Below are positions 23,422 through 35,564 of a DNA stretch of 64,000 bases, piece by piece (within the stretch, counting starts at the first letter, position 1; each line of letters opens with the position of its first letter). The translations under genes and the position numbers were made by a program. The notes beneath the pieces are model-generated. The model made no database searches, had not been told where the DNA came from, and worked only from the letters and a program-made list of their open reading frames with translations. Origin of the DNA: Torreya grandis (lineage: Eukaryota > Streptophyta > Pinopsida > Cupressales > Taxaceae); assembly GCA_037957365.1 (NCBI GenBank), contig JARHVA010000593.1, forward strand, positions 2,601,501 to 2,665,500, read 5' to 3'.

Positions 23422-24533
23422 GGTAATTCATCCCCAAAGTAGGGTACACACACAAATTGAGCTTTATATGATGATATATATATTGTTTCACATGAATTTA
23501 ATACTTTTATATCATATTGAATATTAACATTTCATATAAATTTCCTTCATTTTTTATCCTCATGCTCCTTAGAGTTATATATTTCCTTTGATTTTTACAC
23601 AATACTATTTTTTCTATGTGGTTTCACTTAGACATGTTACTTATCTATCTTACCTTTGATATTTACACAATGATATTTAATGATGGTTACATATTATTTA
23701 TACAAATTTTTAAAAAAAATTACTTAACAAAATTACATGATGGTTACATACATGTGCTTGTAAAAATTTTAAAATATTTTTGAAGTTTTGATTATATACT
23801 GTCATAATATAGGTTGATTTTAAATATTTATTTTGATTTGAATGATCATAGGATCATGTTTTACAACCCCTCACCTCAAAAGGGGGAATATAACTATATA
23901 TTTTCAAAAAAAATAAAAAACAATCTAAGCAAACAAATTGTGAAAAATAATTGAGTGAGTTTGAGTGAACTTGAGTGGATTGAGAGCACTAGAAATTATC
24001 CAATGATAAATAAGTGGATTGGGTTATTTAAACACCCTAAGAAGTCCTAAATATATCTGAGTCTTATCTAAAAGTTTCTAATTAGAATAACCATATTAGT
24101 GTTTCATTTTTCAAAGTGGTGGTAACATGTGTTTAAATACAAATAGGTATAGTCATTCCTATGCTCATTTTTTAATTTAATATTTTAAAAGTTATATTTT
24201 ACATCAAATTGATAAAAAAAATACTTTATTTTGGGTATATGGACATTGATTATAGTTACACTAGAGTTTTAATAAAAATTAAGGTGTGTATATACCACAA
24301 AATACTTCATCCTCATCCCCTATGTAAATCAAGGTAAACACTTTAATTATGTTCCATTTTTATACTTTTATTCATGCATACATTTACTCACATATGCACA
24401 TCAGAGTAGGGGCATTATATAAACATCAAATTTTATTAAAATGCTTGATATTTCAGATTTTATTATATTTTTGGGTTCATATGGATCATTAATTTAAATT
24501 AGGGCTTATTGGGACTTGTCTATGTGAATTTTT

Positions 24534-24565
24534 CCTTCTTCTTCTTCTTCTTCTTCTTCTTCTTT
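24534..24565 (+). repeat. (CTT)n microsatellite
   Basis: About ten uninterrupted CTT units are followed by a T run. It is likely to vary in length between individuals. Confidence 0.9.
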
Positions 24566-25039
24566 TTTGTGAGATCTCATGGTCTTCTATTATACTCTTT
24601 TAATTTTATATTTTATATTTTTTTGCTTGTATAAATGGTTTATGTATTTTTCATTCATTCTTTGGTCTTTAAACATCTAAGATAGATTCATTGGTCTCAT
24701 AGAACATGCCCTAGGAAGATTTGATGACCTGTTAAATTTGTCCACTTTCATTTTATAGATCATTCTACCCTTATTCATATCCTTTCAATGTTTACATGTG
24801 TATTTCAATTATTTTAATTTTATTTGGTCATCTTGTGTACAAATAGGTATTTAATTCAAACTTAAGAAGTCTATATATCTATATGTAAAAATAATCTAGT
24901 GTCATGTCAATAAGAAATATACAAGAATTTCTAATTTCTAATCATAAAAATACTAATATCTAGGCACACTCCACATTTTTTATAGATGCTCAAGGACTTA
25001 GATTGAAATTTTCATTTTCATCTTATATCAAAATAAGTA

Positions 25040-25200
25040 CAAGATAATGTGTGTGTAGTTACGTCTCTACCTATAAAGAGGAGGTTCAATCTCTCACTCT
25101 AATTATCCATTAACACTACATAATAACTACATGGGGTCTGATCCTGGTGTGAGGGATATATAGCCAAAACTCTCTTGAGGTTTCTCAACCTAACTAATTT
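25040..25200 (+). repeat. Possible tRNA-derived SINE fragment
   Basis: TGTGTAGTTACG (about 25,053) resembles a pol III A box and GGTTCAATC (25,083-25,091) a B box, about 30 bp apart as in tRNA-derived SINEs. No poly-A or T-run tail or target duplication was found, so the call is weak. Confidence 0.25.
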
Positions 25201-27140
25201 CTTACCTTATATTTTGAAATATATTGTGATGAATTAGGTAGATAACATAAAATAAGATAAATTAAACATTTATTCCCACAAATCTAGAAAAGAGACTACC
25301 TAAGATTTCACATCATCAGAAAATTGATATGCATAAGAAGAATAAGAATCTAAAACTATGAATTCAACATATACAGATGTATTATATAAAAAATCATGCA
25401 TATTAAATAGTTTAATCCACCCAAAGGCATATTTGCTAGTAGGAAGATAGGCACCAAAAGAGTTTAATGATAGTTGAGATTTCAAATTTTACATGAAGAT
25501 TCATCATCACTCCCAAACCACTTTTGCACTCTTAGAACCCAAATATTTTTTCTAGTGTGTTTTTTTAATCACTTTAACTATTTTTATGTCATTATTTGTC
25601 AAATCATTTCATTTAATTATTTTTTATCATATTAATAACTAGGGTAGGTTTGATTTTTTCTGGGACTATTATATGTTATATCTCCCTTGTGCAAATAATT
25701 TTACCTATTTTGCATTGTGTATTTCTAATTGTGTATAATTTATCTAAAATAACAACAATACCATAAAAAAGACACCCTTTTATCTCAAGATAAACAAAAG
25801 ATATATATATTTTTAATAGTGAATAAATATAAGATAAGAAGTCATAAATAACTTAAATGGTATTTCTCACATTGATTAGTTATTCATGTAAACTTTTACT
25901 TATAACCATTTCCTACTCAGTTATTTATTTCCAATTAGAATGACAAAATTATAGTTATGCATCTATGGGTAAAAGGTATTTTCATATGGGGATCCAAAAA
26001 CCATATTTAGTGGTGTGATCATATTAGAAATAACCTTTAGGAAATCAAACCTTATTACTTTCTTGGGTATTATATTGACATGTTTTTTCCTTTCTATCAA
26101 CCAATGCATGTTGATATAGTTGATCCTAGCCTTCTAGTTTTCATCCCAACAGCTTTGTTATTATTTAAGGGAAAATTATGCTACATAATCCATTGATAAT
26201 AATAAATATCTAGCTCAATAATTTTTTCACCTATTTTATATGACCTTATTGCAGGGTTATAGTGTTCATCTATATCTAAGACAATTTTAGAGCTCTAATT
26301 AAATTTAAGTAAAGTTAAGACATTCACTAGGGTTAATTATCTTAGTGTGGAGTATGAACTATTTTGTTATGAACTTGTAGACTCTTCCTAAATTCTTTGA
26401 GGTTGACATGCCATAAAACTATATCTAATATTTCCACAAGTTTAGAATCAATAGATTTTTTATTTTCATAACAATGGTACTTGTACTTCCTAAGTTCCTT
26501 GTAATAATAATAAGTTATGCTAAACTAATAATGGAATTATGTATATTTTATAGATAATGAGAGAGGGAGCACATGGTGATATATAAAGGATTCAAATAAG
26601 AGGGTGATGATTTCAAATGGAGATAATGGCATGCCATACTTAAATATATAGCCATTTAGAGACGGAAATAAAATAAATGCAAGTAGAACATTTAATACAA
26701 TATTAAAAAGTGTTCCTTAAAAATTGGTTAAGGAAATCATGCTTGGATGGCTACTACTGGATGTTATGGAGAAAAATAAATTTTGATTCATATGAAGAGA
26801 ATTCAACACTTAACCAAATTTATGTAAGTTAATTAGATAGATCAAGAGTGTATGGTTTATATTAATGGATATCAAATATAAATAGGTCTAACTTTATCGA
26901 TGTAGCCTTAATATTTTGTCAATTTTGATTCAATGGATTAGATGAGTGAGGGATTGAAGTTTATTATGGAAATACATGGACATGAATGTGTGATTGGCTC
27001 AATATAATATGAAAACTTAGTGGATTCTCAAATGTGGATATGGGGAATTTTGGGATTGATGTGCCATGGGAACACACACAAGGGACATGAACATCTGATC
27101 AACCTAATTAAGTTTTCATACTTAGCCATTTTATGGATAG

Positions 27141-27527
27141 TGATTTAATTATTTTGGGATTTAATATAAAACCCTAGTAGATAAAATACTACATAAAATT
27201 AGAGGATACATATAGCAATAATTAATCATACTTATCTTAAAACTATTATAACTAGAAATTATTCCAAAAATAGTAAATAATTAAGAAAAAATAATTATTT
27301 TGAAAAATGAATAAGATAGTTGTTCTGATGCCTACAAATTAGAGGTCTAATTGGGCTAACTATCAAAAATTAGATTTAGGTGTTATAAATAGCCTTAGAC
27401 ATTAGCACAGTCAGTCAGACAATAACATGGTACACTAGTGTCAAAGGTAATGTGTTATTATCCCAATCATAGTCTTCATAAATGATTTATGCATTTTGTA
27501 AATTAGGTCATGTTCTAGATATGATCC
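27141..27527 (-). repeat. 3' LTR of B, left fragment
   Basis: It aligns with 42,502-42,890, from TGATTTAATTATTTTGGG against TGCTTTAACTATTTTGGG to ATGATCC against ATGGTCC. It stops exactly where element A begins, and continues at 37,495. Confidence 0.75.
27523..27527. other. Target site duplication GATCC, left copy (element A)
   Basis: GATCC borders the left end of A and is repeated perfectly at 37,490-37,494. The unoccupied relative in the other LTR of B reads GGTCC at 42,886-42,890. Confidence 0.9.
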
Positions 27528-29390
27528 TGTTGGGTGAATATTTTGTCATCAACTAAATGAAGACAAAATTGTTATATCAGTCACAACATAATGAGATAAA
27601 TCTCTCCTCTTAGCAAGGAGAGGCTCCCTATAAGCTATTATAAACTAAACCTATACTAAATATTAACTGGGGGGTAAAATCACACCATCCATTTCTCTTT
27701 TTTCAAAAATGATGTTCACAAAGTAAAGAAAAAATCATGTGTAATAACTGAATCTATTTCTCTTTTTTCAAAAATGATGTTCATAAAACAACAGGAAAAC
27801 TTCTTGGGTAATAAATGGATCCACAATAAACCCATGAAAGCATAAAGTCTTTCATTGCTTCTCTTACCGATTTAGGACTAATATCATAGTAGAATGAAGT
27901 GCATCCTAAATTCTCCATTAAAAACTACAACATAATAAGACAATAGAAGATACAGGTAGTTCAAAGCCTTTCCTAATATCCTTTGTGATGAAACACAAAA
28001 CATACAAACTAAAGACAATATGGTAGCACAAAGTCTCCACAATAGGCTTCAGGACATCTTCCAAATTATTTTCACTTGCTCTGCGTATTTGATCAAATAG
28101 ATAAGACTGTATTTAGTAAAAATACATAAGAACAATTTCCTACATAACACAAGTTATTTCAACACAAAATTTGAAAGGTCACTTGCTTTCTCATTCACCT
28201 GATAAAATATGATTAACAATCTAAGCTCAAAGTCTCAAAAATGCCTTTTAATTTGGGCAGAGTTTTGCTTTTAATAACTAAGAGATCTCTCTCATTCAAA
28301 ATGAGATATTACAATATATAGCATCCAAAGAAATACTTTGGCACTTGTTTTCACAAAATGGCCCATGCTACATTGAATGCATTGGAAAGAGGAAGTTTTG
28401 TGTAGAGGCCATGATGGAGGGGTTTAAATCATATTCAATGTCCCTTCATAGGCATGGGTTTTCTGGTCTTCTAAGAGGCAAGGCCACTCCTCTTTATCAT
28501 AATTACATGACTTTCCACTCGTCTTTACTCAAATGAATAAAAATAGGCTGTGCCATTGAATTCTTGCACTCTCTAATATCCACCTAGTGGACTATTCCAC
28601 CCAATTGAATAACTCTTCTATTGATGCTTCTAGATTTTCTATTTGATTCCCTCTTTCCTTGTTATATTTTGTCTCTTCCTCGTGATCCAAGATCTCAGGG
28701 TAATCTTCTCACCTTTTGCTAGCTTCTTTGGCTCCTTTCTCAATGGATCATTGAGTTTGTCCTTCAGTATGCATTATTTGAAAATCAACGGTTATTCCAT
28801 TATCCTAAATTTGATGTCTATGGGGATGTCACTAGTTGCTTGAACCATTTTAAACCTTGAACCATATTTTTAGAGTTCAATGGTTCAATGTTTGATGGCT
28901 CACAATTTTATGTTTTGCAAAGAGTCACATTCACTCAGTCTTCTTATGAATTCAATTCAATGTATCGTTGAACCAACTATTTGAACCTTTCATTGGAACC
29001 TTTTGCTCGAACCATTTTGAACCTTTGAACTATTTTGAACCTTTGAGCCATTTTGAAGCGAAGTTCAATGGTTTAATAATTCAACAGTTCAATGGTTTGG
29101 TGGCATTCATTTCAAATCATTAAACCATATATCATTGAACCTCGGTGTTGAACCATCCTTATCAATTCTTTTGGAAATGCCTTCAAGTCTTTTGAATTGT
29201 TCTTTGTTCATTTTCTCAACTGAAAAACCCTTTGAAAATGAGAGATTTCCTTTTGTCGAAAAGACTTGGGTAATTGGATAACTTGACTTCTCAGAACATT
29301 TTTAAGGAAAGAAACCATTATTTTGGCCTGTAGGACCAAAATAGTTAACATGTTGACTACAAAAATGAGTGGTTGATTTTGGGGACAACA
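27528..29390 (-). repeat. 3' LTR of A
   Basis: It runs from TGTTGGGTGAATATT to GGGGACAACA, with the short inverted ends TGTTG and CAACA. It contains a small cluster of GAACCTTTGAACCATTTT-like units near 28,990-29,070 and inverted TTCAATGGTT words on both sides. Confidence 0.9.
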
Positions 29391-29410
29391 ACAGGCTCCA
29401 GTTGGGGAAC
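29391..29410 (-). other. Probable polypurine tract of A
   Basis: On the minus strand the bases just before the 3' LTR read CCAACTGGAGCCTGT. This is only partly purine, but sits where the tract must be and resembles the AACTGGGGG-type tract of plant Tat elements with some decay. Confidence 0.4.
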
Positions 29411-29639
29411 TTCCATCGATTGTACTCTAAAACAATCGAAGGGAGTAGAAACTAGAATCCAAGTGCCTTTTCTCCATGCCATTGGGCCATGGAGTCATGC
29501 CACCAAGAAGAGAAAGATGCCAAAAAAAACTAAATAAACAACACAAAACAAATAAAGACTATACAAATGTACAATTGGACTTATCTGATACTTCAAGGAT
29601 TGAAGTGATTTAGATATTGCCAACTGTGAGGCAGTAAAA

Positions 29640-30930
29640 ATAGTGTTCCATCTTGATATCTCAATAATAAACTATTTTCACCACTGAATTGATGGATGGT
29701 GAATGGACCTCTCCATAAAGAATCAAATTTTCTGTGCATACCCTTTGGTTCTCTCCTCTTGTCCCATAACAAGACTTGATCTCCAATCTAAAACTCATGA
29801 ATCCTTGCATTCTAGTCAAAAAGTTTCTTCACCTAATTTTGATGTTTATCAATGTGGTCCACTACTATAGTTCATTTCTCTTCTAACTTAGTCAGATACA
29901 TGATTATTTTGTCAATATAAATTTAAAAAGTTAAATCTTCTACTACCTTTACCAACTTTAATGCTGGTAATTCCAAGGTAATGGGTATTTCTGCATTTAG
30001 ACCATAAAGAAGTTGGAATGGGGACATACCTATTGCCCTCTTAGGTGTAATATTGTCTACCCATAAATTATCAAACAATGCTTTATGCCAAGTCCTCTAA
30101 TTGTCATCAACCAATTTCTTGATGATAGTAACCAGATTTTTGTTACTTGATTCTGTCTAACCATTTCCTTGTGGATAATAGTCTGAGGAGTGGGAAAGAA
30201 TAATTCCATGATTGTAGCAAAATTTAGTAATCTCTTAAGAAGAGAAATATGAGGCATTGTCTACTATAATCTTGTTTGAAACTCTAAAATAGAAAATAAT
30301 ATTTTCCTTCAGGAAATTACACACCACTTTAGAAGTGGCATGTTTGACTGGAATGGCTTCCACCCACTTAGTAAAATAATTTATTGTGGTGAGGATACAG
30401 TTATGTCTAGTACTTGAGGATTGGTTCATGGTGCCAATTAAGTCAATACCCCATTACTGAAAAGGCTCTTTGATCACCACAGGCTTGAGGGGTAATGCGG
30501 CCAACTTGGATTTCCCAATGAACTTTTGACATAAATCACATCTACGTATGTAATTATATGCATCTTGAAATAGAGCAGGCCAATAGTATCTAGCTCATAG
30601 AATTTTATGAGTAGTCACGGGTGTATAAAAATGTCCTCCACAAGCTGAGTTATGGAAGGACTCGAAAAGTTTACTTTGATGCACTTTATCCATGTAGCGA
30701 AGAAATACCCCATCAAGGTTTCTTTTATACAAACCATTATCCCACAAAACATAGTTAGCAGCTCTCAACTTAACATTTCTCTTTTCTTTGTAAGATAGAT
30801 GAGTGGGCCACTCACCATAAGTAATAAAATGAGAGATATTGGAATACCACTCATCAGTAGTAATAACAAAAAGAACTATTGGCATGTCATCAGTCACTGC
30901 CTCTTCATGTCCTATATCTTTTGATACATT
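29640..30930 (-). pseudogene. Integrase of element A
   Basis: It would insert element cDNA into the chromosome. The N-terminal zinc-binding HHCC region includes SFHNSACGGHF and YIRRCDLCQKF. The catalytic core follows: ILTTINYFTKWVEAIPVKHA (30,350-30,400), where the first catalytic Asp is Asn; IIVDNASYF, which keeps the second Asp; and TESSNKNLVTIIKKLVDDN, which keeps the Glu. Beyond it are DNITPKRAIGMSPFQLLYG and a C-terminal part with QVLLWDKRREPKGMHRKFDS and WRGPFTI (29,690-29,800), the usual GPF/Y end. Stops occur throughout, and the active site is incomplete. It lies last in pol, 250 bp before the 3' LTR. A decayed relative is at 59,790-60,740. Confidence 0.85.
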
Positions 30931-30939
30931 TTCAACAAT

Positions 30940-31330
30940 TAATTGACAGAGACCTCTTCCCTACACTAGCTTAGTAGGCTTGATATCAAGATCAAACTCT
31001 AGAATTTTTTCAATCCAATTGCCCCTTTTTATACCAAACTCTTGCTGAGTTAAAATACCCTTCACTGTGGTATCAGGTACCAGAACAATAGTGTGTGATT
31101 TTAGGATATAAAACTAGAAATATTTTATCACCTTAACCACTACATAAGCATGCTTCTCCATAATTGAATACTTCAATTCATGATATTTGAGAGGGAATCT
31201 CATAAATTATATGTAAAAATCCACACCTTCTTTGTCTTGCTAAACTAAAATGGCTGAAAGTGTGTGCTCAGAAGCATAATTGTATACCATGAAGTCTTTG
31301 GTATAATCTAGACAAACTAGGATCGGGGCA
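30940..31330 (-). pseudogene. Ty3/gypsy RNase H of element A (gRNH)
   Basis: This domain would degrade the RNA strand of the RNA-DNA hybrid. It reads YTKDFMVYNYASEHTLSAIL, then RFPLKYHELKYSIMEKHAYV and KILEFDLDIKPTKLV followed by GRGLCQLI. The first catalytic Asp position is Asn in VYNYASE, and the frame has internal stops. It directly follows RT, as in all Ty3/gypsy elements. The PTKL and GRGLC words are of the kind seen in Tat-lineage polyproteins, from memory of the family. Confidence 0.8.
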
Positions 31331-32461
31331 TGAGCAATAGCCTTCTTGATATCTTCGAATGTTGATGTGCCTTCTGTAGTCCATAAAAAAGTATCTTTGT
31401 CATTCATCATGTCGACAATGTGGTGGGTTTTTTTTATAAATTCAGGGATGAACCTTCATAAAAAATTCACCTTTCTGAAGAAAGAATGGACTGCAGACTT
31501 ACTAGTAGGCAAAGTAATATTTTGAATAGATTTGAATCTTTTTGAGTCAATTTTTATACCTTCTTGGGATACAATGTGGCTAAAATTTTTACCTTTTGTA
31601 ACCCCAAAAATTGACTTCTTGGGATTAAGAGAAAGACCATTTTGTCGACAACATTCTATTACTTATTTTAAATGATGCATATGATCAGGACAATGCTTGG
31701 AGAAGATAGTTAATTCATCAAGATATACCACGATGAACTTCCTAATTCATCTTTGAAGGTAAGGTCCATTTCTCTCTAGAATGTGGCACCAGTGTTGATC
31801 AAACCAAAAGGCATTCTATGATATGCAAATGTTCCCCAAGGTCTAATGAAAGTAGTTTTATGTTGATCTATTTCATCAACTTCTACTTGATTATACCTAA
31901 AAAAACTATCTAACATTGATAACATCTCTGAGCCAATTACTATTTGCAACACTTGATCCATGATAGGCAGAGGTAGTTGTCCTTTAGACAAGACTAATTG
32001 AGATTCTTGAAATCCACACATATACAAATTTTTCCATTCTTTTTCCTTACAGGAACTATGTTGGTGATCTAGGTGGAATAGTGAATTGAAAAAATTATCC
32101 TAGCATTCAACATCTTCTGAATCTCTAAAGGGACTATACCTGATATCTTAGGATTGTATTGCCTTTGCTTCTGCTTGTGTGGCAATGACCCAGTCTTGAG
32201 AGGAATTTCATGCCAAATTTATTTAGGCCTAAAAGATTTCAGGTCATCGTAGGAATATGCCAAAACATCATTGTAACAGTGAATAAGAGTGATGAATTTA
32301 AGCTTTTCATCAGTAGTGCAACATTTCCCAATATTGACCATTTTGGAATTTTCTTTAGTACTCAGATTTACTTGATCGAACTCCTTAGATGAACTTGAAT
32401 CCATTGGTTGCTGCTTGATACACCTGTCATTCTTATCAAATAGTTTCTCAAGAGAAACCAA
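31331..32461 (-). pseudogene. Reverse transcriptase of element A
   Basis: It would copy the element RNA into DNA. The start has KFITLIHCYNDVLAYSYDDL (about 32,300), then RIIFSIHYST and VPVRKKNGKICICVDFKNLN (about 32,050), the fingers region. The palm reads QLPLPIMDQVLQ, then FRYNQVEVDEIDQHKTTF and GTFAYHRMPFGLINTGATF (31,776-32,027). The catalytic box, normally Y-V-D-D, is Y-L-D-E at 31,714-31,728. Later parts include KFFRKVNFL-like sequence and WTTEGTSTFEDIKKAI at about 31,360, the connection to RNase H. There are stops and at least one frame change near 31,740. The enzyme is inactive. Confidence 0.88.
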
Positions 32462-32662
32462 ATATTTTGAGATTTTATTCCCTTTGAGTTGAAGAAACTC
32501 TTTTCCAATTCATGAACTTGTTTTAGGAATTGATTCTCATGCTAGACAGGCACTACCTTCAAAATAGAGCTCCTTAAAACCATCCATCTTTTCTAGAAAA
32601 GTTACAATTTGATTATCATCATTAAACACTTGCCAATGGTTAGCATTGTCAAGTACACTTGG

Positions 32663-33095
32663 TCAAATTACTAACTCAATAGTGTACTTTTTCCCTTTGA
32701 AATATTCATGAGAAACCATGAGGGTTGTAGAGACAACCAATGAGTCTACACGATCATTAAATTCTCTAGGCACTATAAAAATGTTGAAAGCATCAAAAAA
32801 TTCAATGCAATCCCACACAAGGTTGCGATAATGTTGCAGTCTTTCATTTTTGGTCTGGTATAGGCTCCTCACTTGGCAGACCACCAATTTAGCATATCCC
32901 TAGGCATAAAGAATTCTAACACTTTTAGCTTGACTAGCTTGTAATCTGAGAAATAAAGATTCATACTTGGTGGTGTTGTTGGTATTGTTAAACTATAACT
33001 TATGTGAAAAGGGGAAAATATCTCCTTATGGAGATATCAAAACAATTATGGCTCTAAAACTGATAGAAGAGTAGCTGCCATCAAATTCTATAATC
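32663..33095 (-). pseudogene. Additional RNase H (aRNH-like) upstream of RT in element A
   Basis: The minus strand encodes IIEFDGSYSSISFRA, GDIFPFSHKL, FNNTNNTTKYESLFLRLQAS, YAKLVVCQVRSLYQTKNERL and FNIFIVPREFNDRVDSLVVS. This is a complete RNase H fold of the cellular or archaeal type. The Asp of DGS is at 33,080-33,082, the Glu of KYES at 32,960-32,962 and the last Asp of RVDS at 32,744-32,746. The third acidic residue (normally after Gly in the fourth strand) is Tyr. A tail with KYTIELV and WQVF leads to RT. Tat elements are known to have a second RNase H, usually described between the first RNase H and integrase. Here it lies between protease and RT. It has two stops in the core. Confidence 0.8.
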
Positions 33096-33238
33096 TAGAC
33101 ATCATTAAAATCTAATTTTCTTAAATATTTATCTTTGCTAGGGAGGGAAGATCCTTTTTCACCTAAACTTTGCTCAACTAATTATTTTGATTTTTTGTCT
33201 GAATTATTTGAATTATTACCCAATGAGCTTTTGTCTAA

Positions 33239-33780
33239 TTAAATAGAAACATCTTTAGTGGACAGAAAGTAATTACCCATTCCTGAGGATTTAAACAAAA
33301 TTTGAGCTTTAGGGTTTGACATTTGGGTGACAATATATTTTGACTCCTTCTTAGGAAGCAAATTTTTCATGATGCCCTTAATAGGTATCCTTACTTCAGA
33401 TAGGTCCATATTCAACTCTCCACCTACATCCTTACAAAAATTACGTCTGAGCAGAATGCCATAGGAAGTTGGAACATAAACCACTAAGACTGTCATCTTA
33501 ATCCTCTTATATAGAAAAGCCACAAATGCAAATTGGGCATCTTTGATTTGACCCAAAAGTGGCACTTGTTTTCCATGGAGAAATATCTCCTAAAATTTTT
33601 AGTTAAGGTAAGACTGAGAGAGTCTACTACCTTAGCAAGCATAACATTGTTAGAGGCTCCAGAATCTATTATACAGTTGCTCAACTTATGACCATTAATC
33701 AAAAGGGAAACATAGAAAGGTTTTATTTTTCTAGGGGCAACAGGAGGAGTAATGACAAGATTATTTTGGGTGGCTTTGTT
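33239..33780 (-). pseudogene. Aspartic protease of element A
   Basis: It would cut the Gag-Pol polyprotein. The minus strand reads PFYVSLLINGHKLSNCIIDSGASNNVM (first 20 residues to the active site), with D-S-G at 33,658-33,666. After a frame change near 33,560 it continues VPLLGQIKDAQFAFVAFLYK-like sequence and YGILLRRNFCKDVGGELNMD with LSEVRIPI, the usual C-terminal half in this lineage. The active-site triad is intact. The stretch upstream (33,780-33,903, from MSEFEYLKANPEQLDRL) links to gag. Confidence 0.82.
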
Positions 33781-33903
33781 CTTTGGGGGATCATGAGTCA
33801 CTTTTGAAAAATCTTGTCCTGTAGGGACGGTTTTGCTTTTGATGCATTTTGTCAACCTATCCAACTGCTCCGGGTTGGCTTTTAAGTATTCAAACTCAGA
33901 CAT

Positions 33904-34413
33904 TTAGATCTTGGTCTTCCTAGTATGATCAATTATGTTAAATAACTGAAATGAACTAGAAATAAAGGAAAGAAGTCCATCATTCTAGGTTTTATTAGGT
34001 GTGGGACTAGTCTAAGAAATGGAAGTAGAAGGTACATGGTTGTTTAAGGTACTTACTTTCTTATTGATCATCAAGTCCTTTGATTGGAAAGGCAGTGAAG
34101 TCCCCCGTTTAGTAATTGAAATTATCAGCTAAGGTTCTTCTCTTGCTTTTCCCTTATCAACTTATTGAGTTGACTGGTTCTGGGACCTAGTAAAAACAAT
34201 GTATGATCTATCAAACACTTCTCCCTTTCTTCTAGCTTCATCTTGGTAATTTATAAAATTAATGTTGGAGTCACCAAATAATTCTTCTTCTCCTTCTGTA
34301 AATATATTACCATCATCTTCTTGGTCCAACTCAGGTTGGAAAGAGAAGTCATGTTTAGCTTCATGATAACCAACTACTAAGTTAGTCGGTGCTGCTTTAA
34401 TGACAAGCTTCCC
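33904..34413 (-). pseudogene. Gag C-terminal / linker region of element A
   Basis: This stretch joins the capsid part to the protease. It is low in recognisable motifs, with Ser/Lys/Asp-rich translated pieces and several stops. It probably belongs to the Gag tail. No separate gene is seen. Confidence 0.4.
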
Positions 34414-35350
34414 CTACATGGGAGGAAGGTGATTAGATTTCCCTTGATTTTTAGCAACATTGACTTGATATGAATGGTTGGGAAATGTTCTCCTTGGTAT
34501 ATCCCTATAAGGAGGAGTAGACATACCTTGGGATATTTGCCTCTTCAAAGCTAACAATTCATTTGTTAACTTCTGCACCATAGGGTCAGTGGGGCCTATG
34601 GAAGAATTTTTAGTAGGTGAAGAAAATTTATTTTTGTTAGGATCTCTTCTTATCTTACTTGTAAGGATAAGATCATCTTTGACCTCAATAGCTGAGCTAA
34701 AAAAATATCTATATGCCCAGCCTACCTCAATAGAAAACTCACTTCGAGAAGTTAAGAATTGATGAAGAAGCACTTAAGATTTTCCAATGTTGGCTGAGTA
34801 ATTATAGGAATCTTGTTCCTTAGCTTATCAAATTTGGCAATGAAGTCTCGCATAGGCTCATGGGGCTCCTTCTTAATTTGTGTAAGCTAAGCCAACAAGG
34901 CATGTGCATCTTTTGTGGGTTTGAAGTTAGCCTCAAACTTGGCCTTGAGAGTGTTCCAGTCAGTTATAATCTAAGCTTGAAAATGATAAAACCAATTTGT
35001 AGTAGTGTCTTTCAATATTTCTATAAACAGTCTTATTACTATATCTTCATATTCAACTCATATCACACCATAGACTATGCATAAAGCTGCAATATGCTCA
35101 TCAAGATGAACTTTCCCATCACCATAAAACTTGGGAAAATTATTTCTTCAACTATGAGGTAGTTCATGTAAAGGTGGGGTTAGATTTAGGGGGCTAAAGG
35201 TTTTACCCCAAGGGCCTTGGGCTACCATGATATGATGATTGAAAGGAGGGATAAAAAACCTTTGTGGAGTACGTATAGACAAATCTCTCCTAGTAGAGAA
35301 AGGAGAAACTTTGCCTAGTATTAGAGATTTGACATTGGTAAGAGGAAAAC
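34414..35350 (-). pseudogene. gag of element A
   Basis: Gag forms the particle that holds element RNA. From an ATG at 35,228 the minus strand reads MVAQGPWGKTFSPLNLTPPL and HELPHS, then PKFYGDGKVHLDEHIAALC, a degenerate DIVIRLFIEILKDTTTNWFY, LKAKFEANFKPTKDAHALLA, KKEPHEPMRDFIAKFDKL and IPIITQPTLENLKCFFINS. This is the plant Ty3/gypsy capsid motif order. The 119-codon open piece at 34,414-34,773 follows, with RRDPNKNKF and MVQKLTNELLALKRQISQG, a likely coiled coil. I did not see a CCHC zinc knuckle. Stops at several points make it a pseudogene. Confidence 0.8.
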
Positions 35351-35540
35351 TCCTGGTTCGTTAGAGGTGAGCTCATGGAGGAGAAAGATAAAAATGATTT
35401 TGCTACACAAACTTGAATATAGGATCAACAATACCTTGATCTCTTTGGCTTTGTGTATATGGTGGATCTTTCAGAGTGTAGAATGGAAAATAACCAGAAC
35501 TGCTTCAACTTGAAGTGTGAGGCTTCAACTTGTGTGTTCT

Positions 35541-35558
35541 TCCCCAGCGGAGTCGCCA
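35541..35558 (-). other. Primer-binding site of element A
   Basis: On the minus strand it reads TGGCGACTCCGCTGGGGA, 6 bp from the 5' LTR. From memory this is the type of primer site found in Ogre/Tat elements and attributed to a tRNA-Arg; the tRNA identity should be taken as likely, not shown. Confidence 0.75.
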
Positions 35559-35564
35559 AAAATA

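Larger units (their letters stand above)
23422..27140. other. 3.7 kb AT-rich flank between D and B
   Basis: I see no gene. A 61-codon minus-strand frame at 25,300-25,485 matches nothing I recognise. The region holds a CTT microsatellite and a possible SINE, both listed separately. The last bases, GATAG at 27,136-27,140, are the likely left target duplication of element B. Confidence 0.45.

Noticed and set aside
25300..25485. Minus-strand 61-codon frame as a host gene or exon
   Set aside because: No recognisable domain, no neighbouring exon-like frame, within AT-rich flank.
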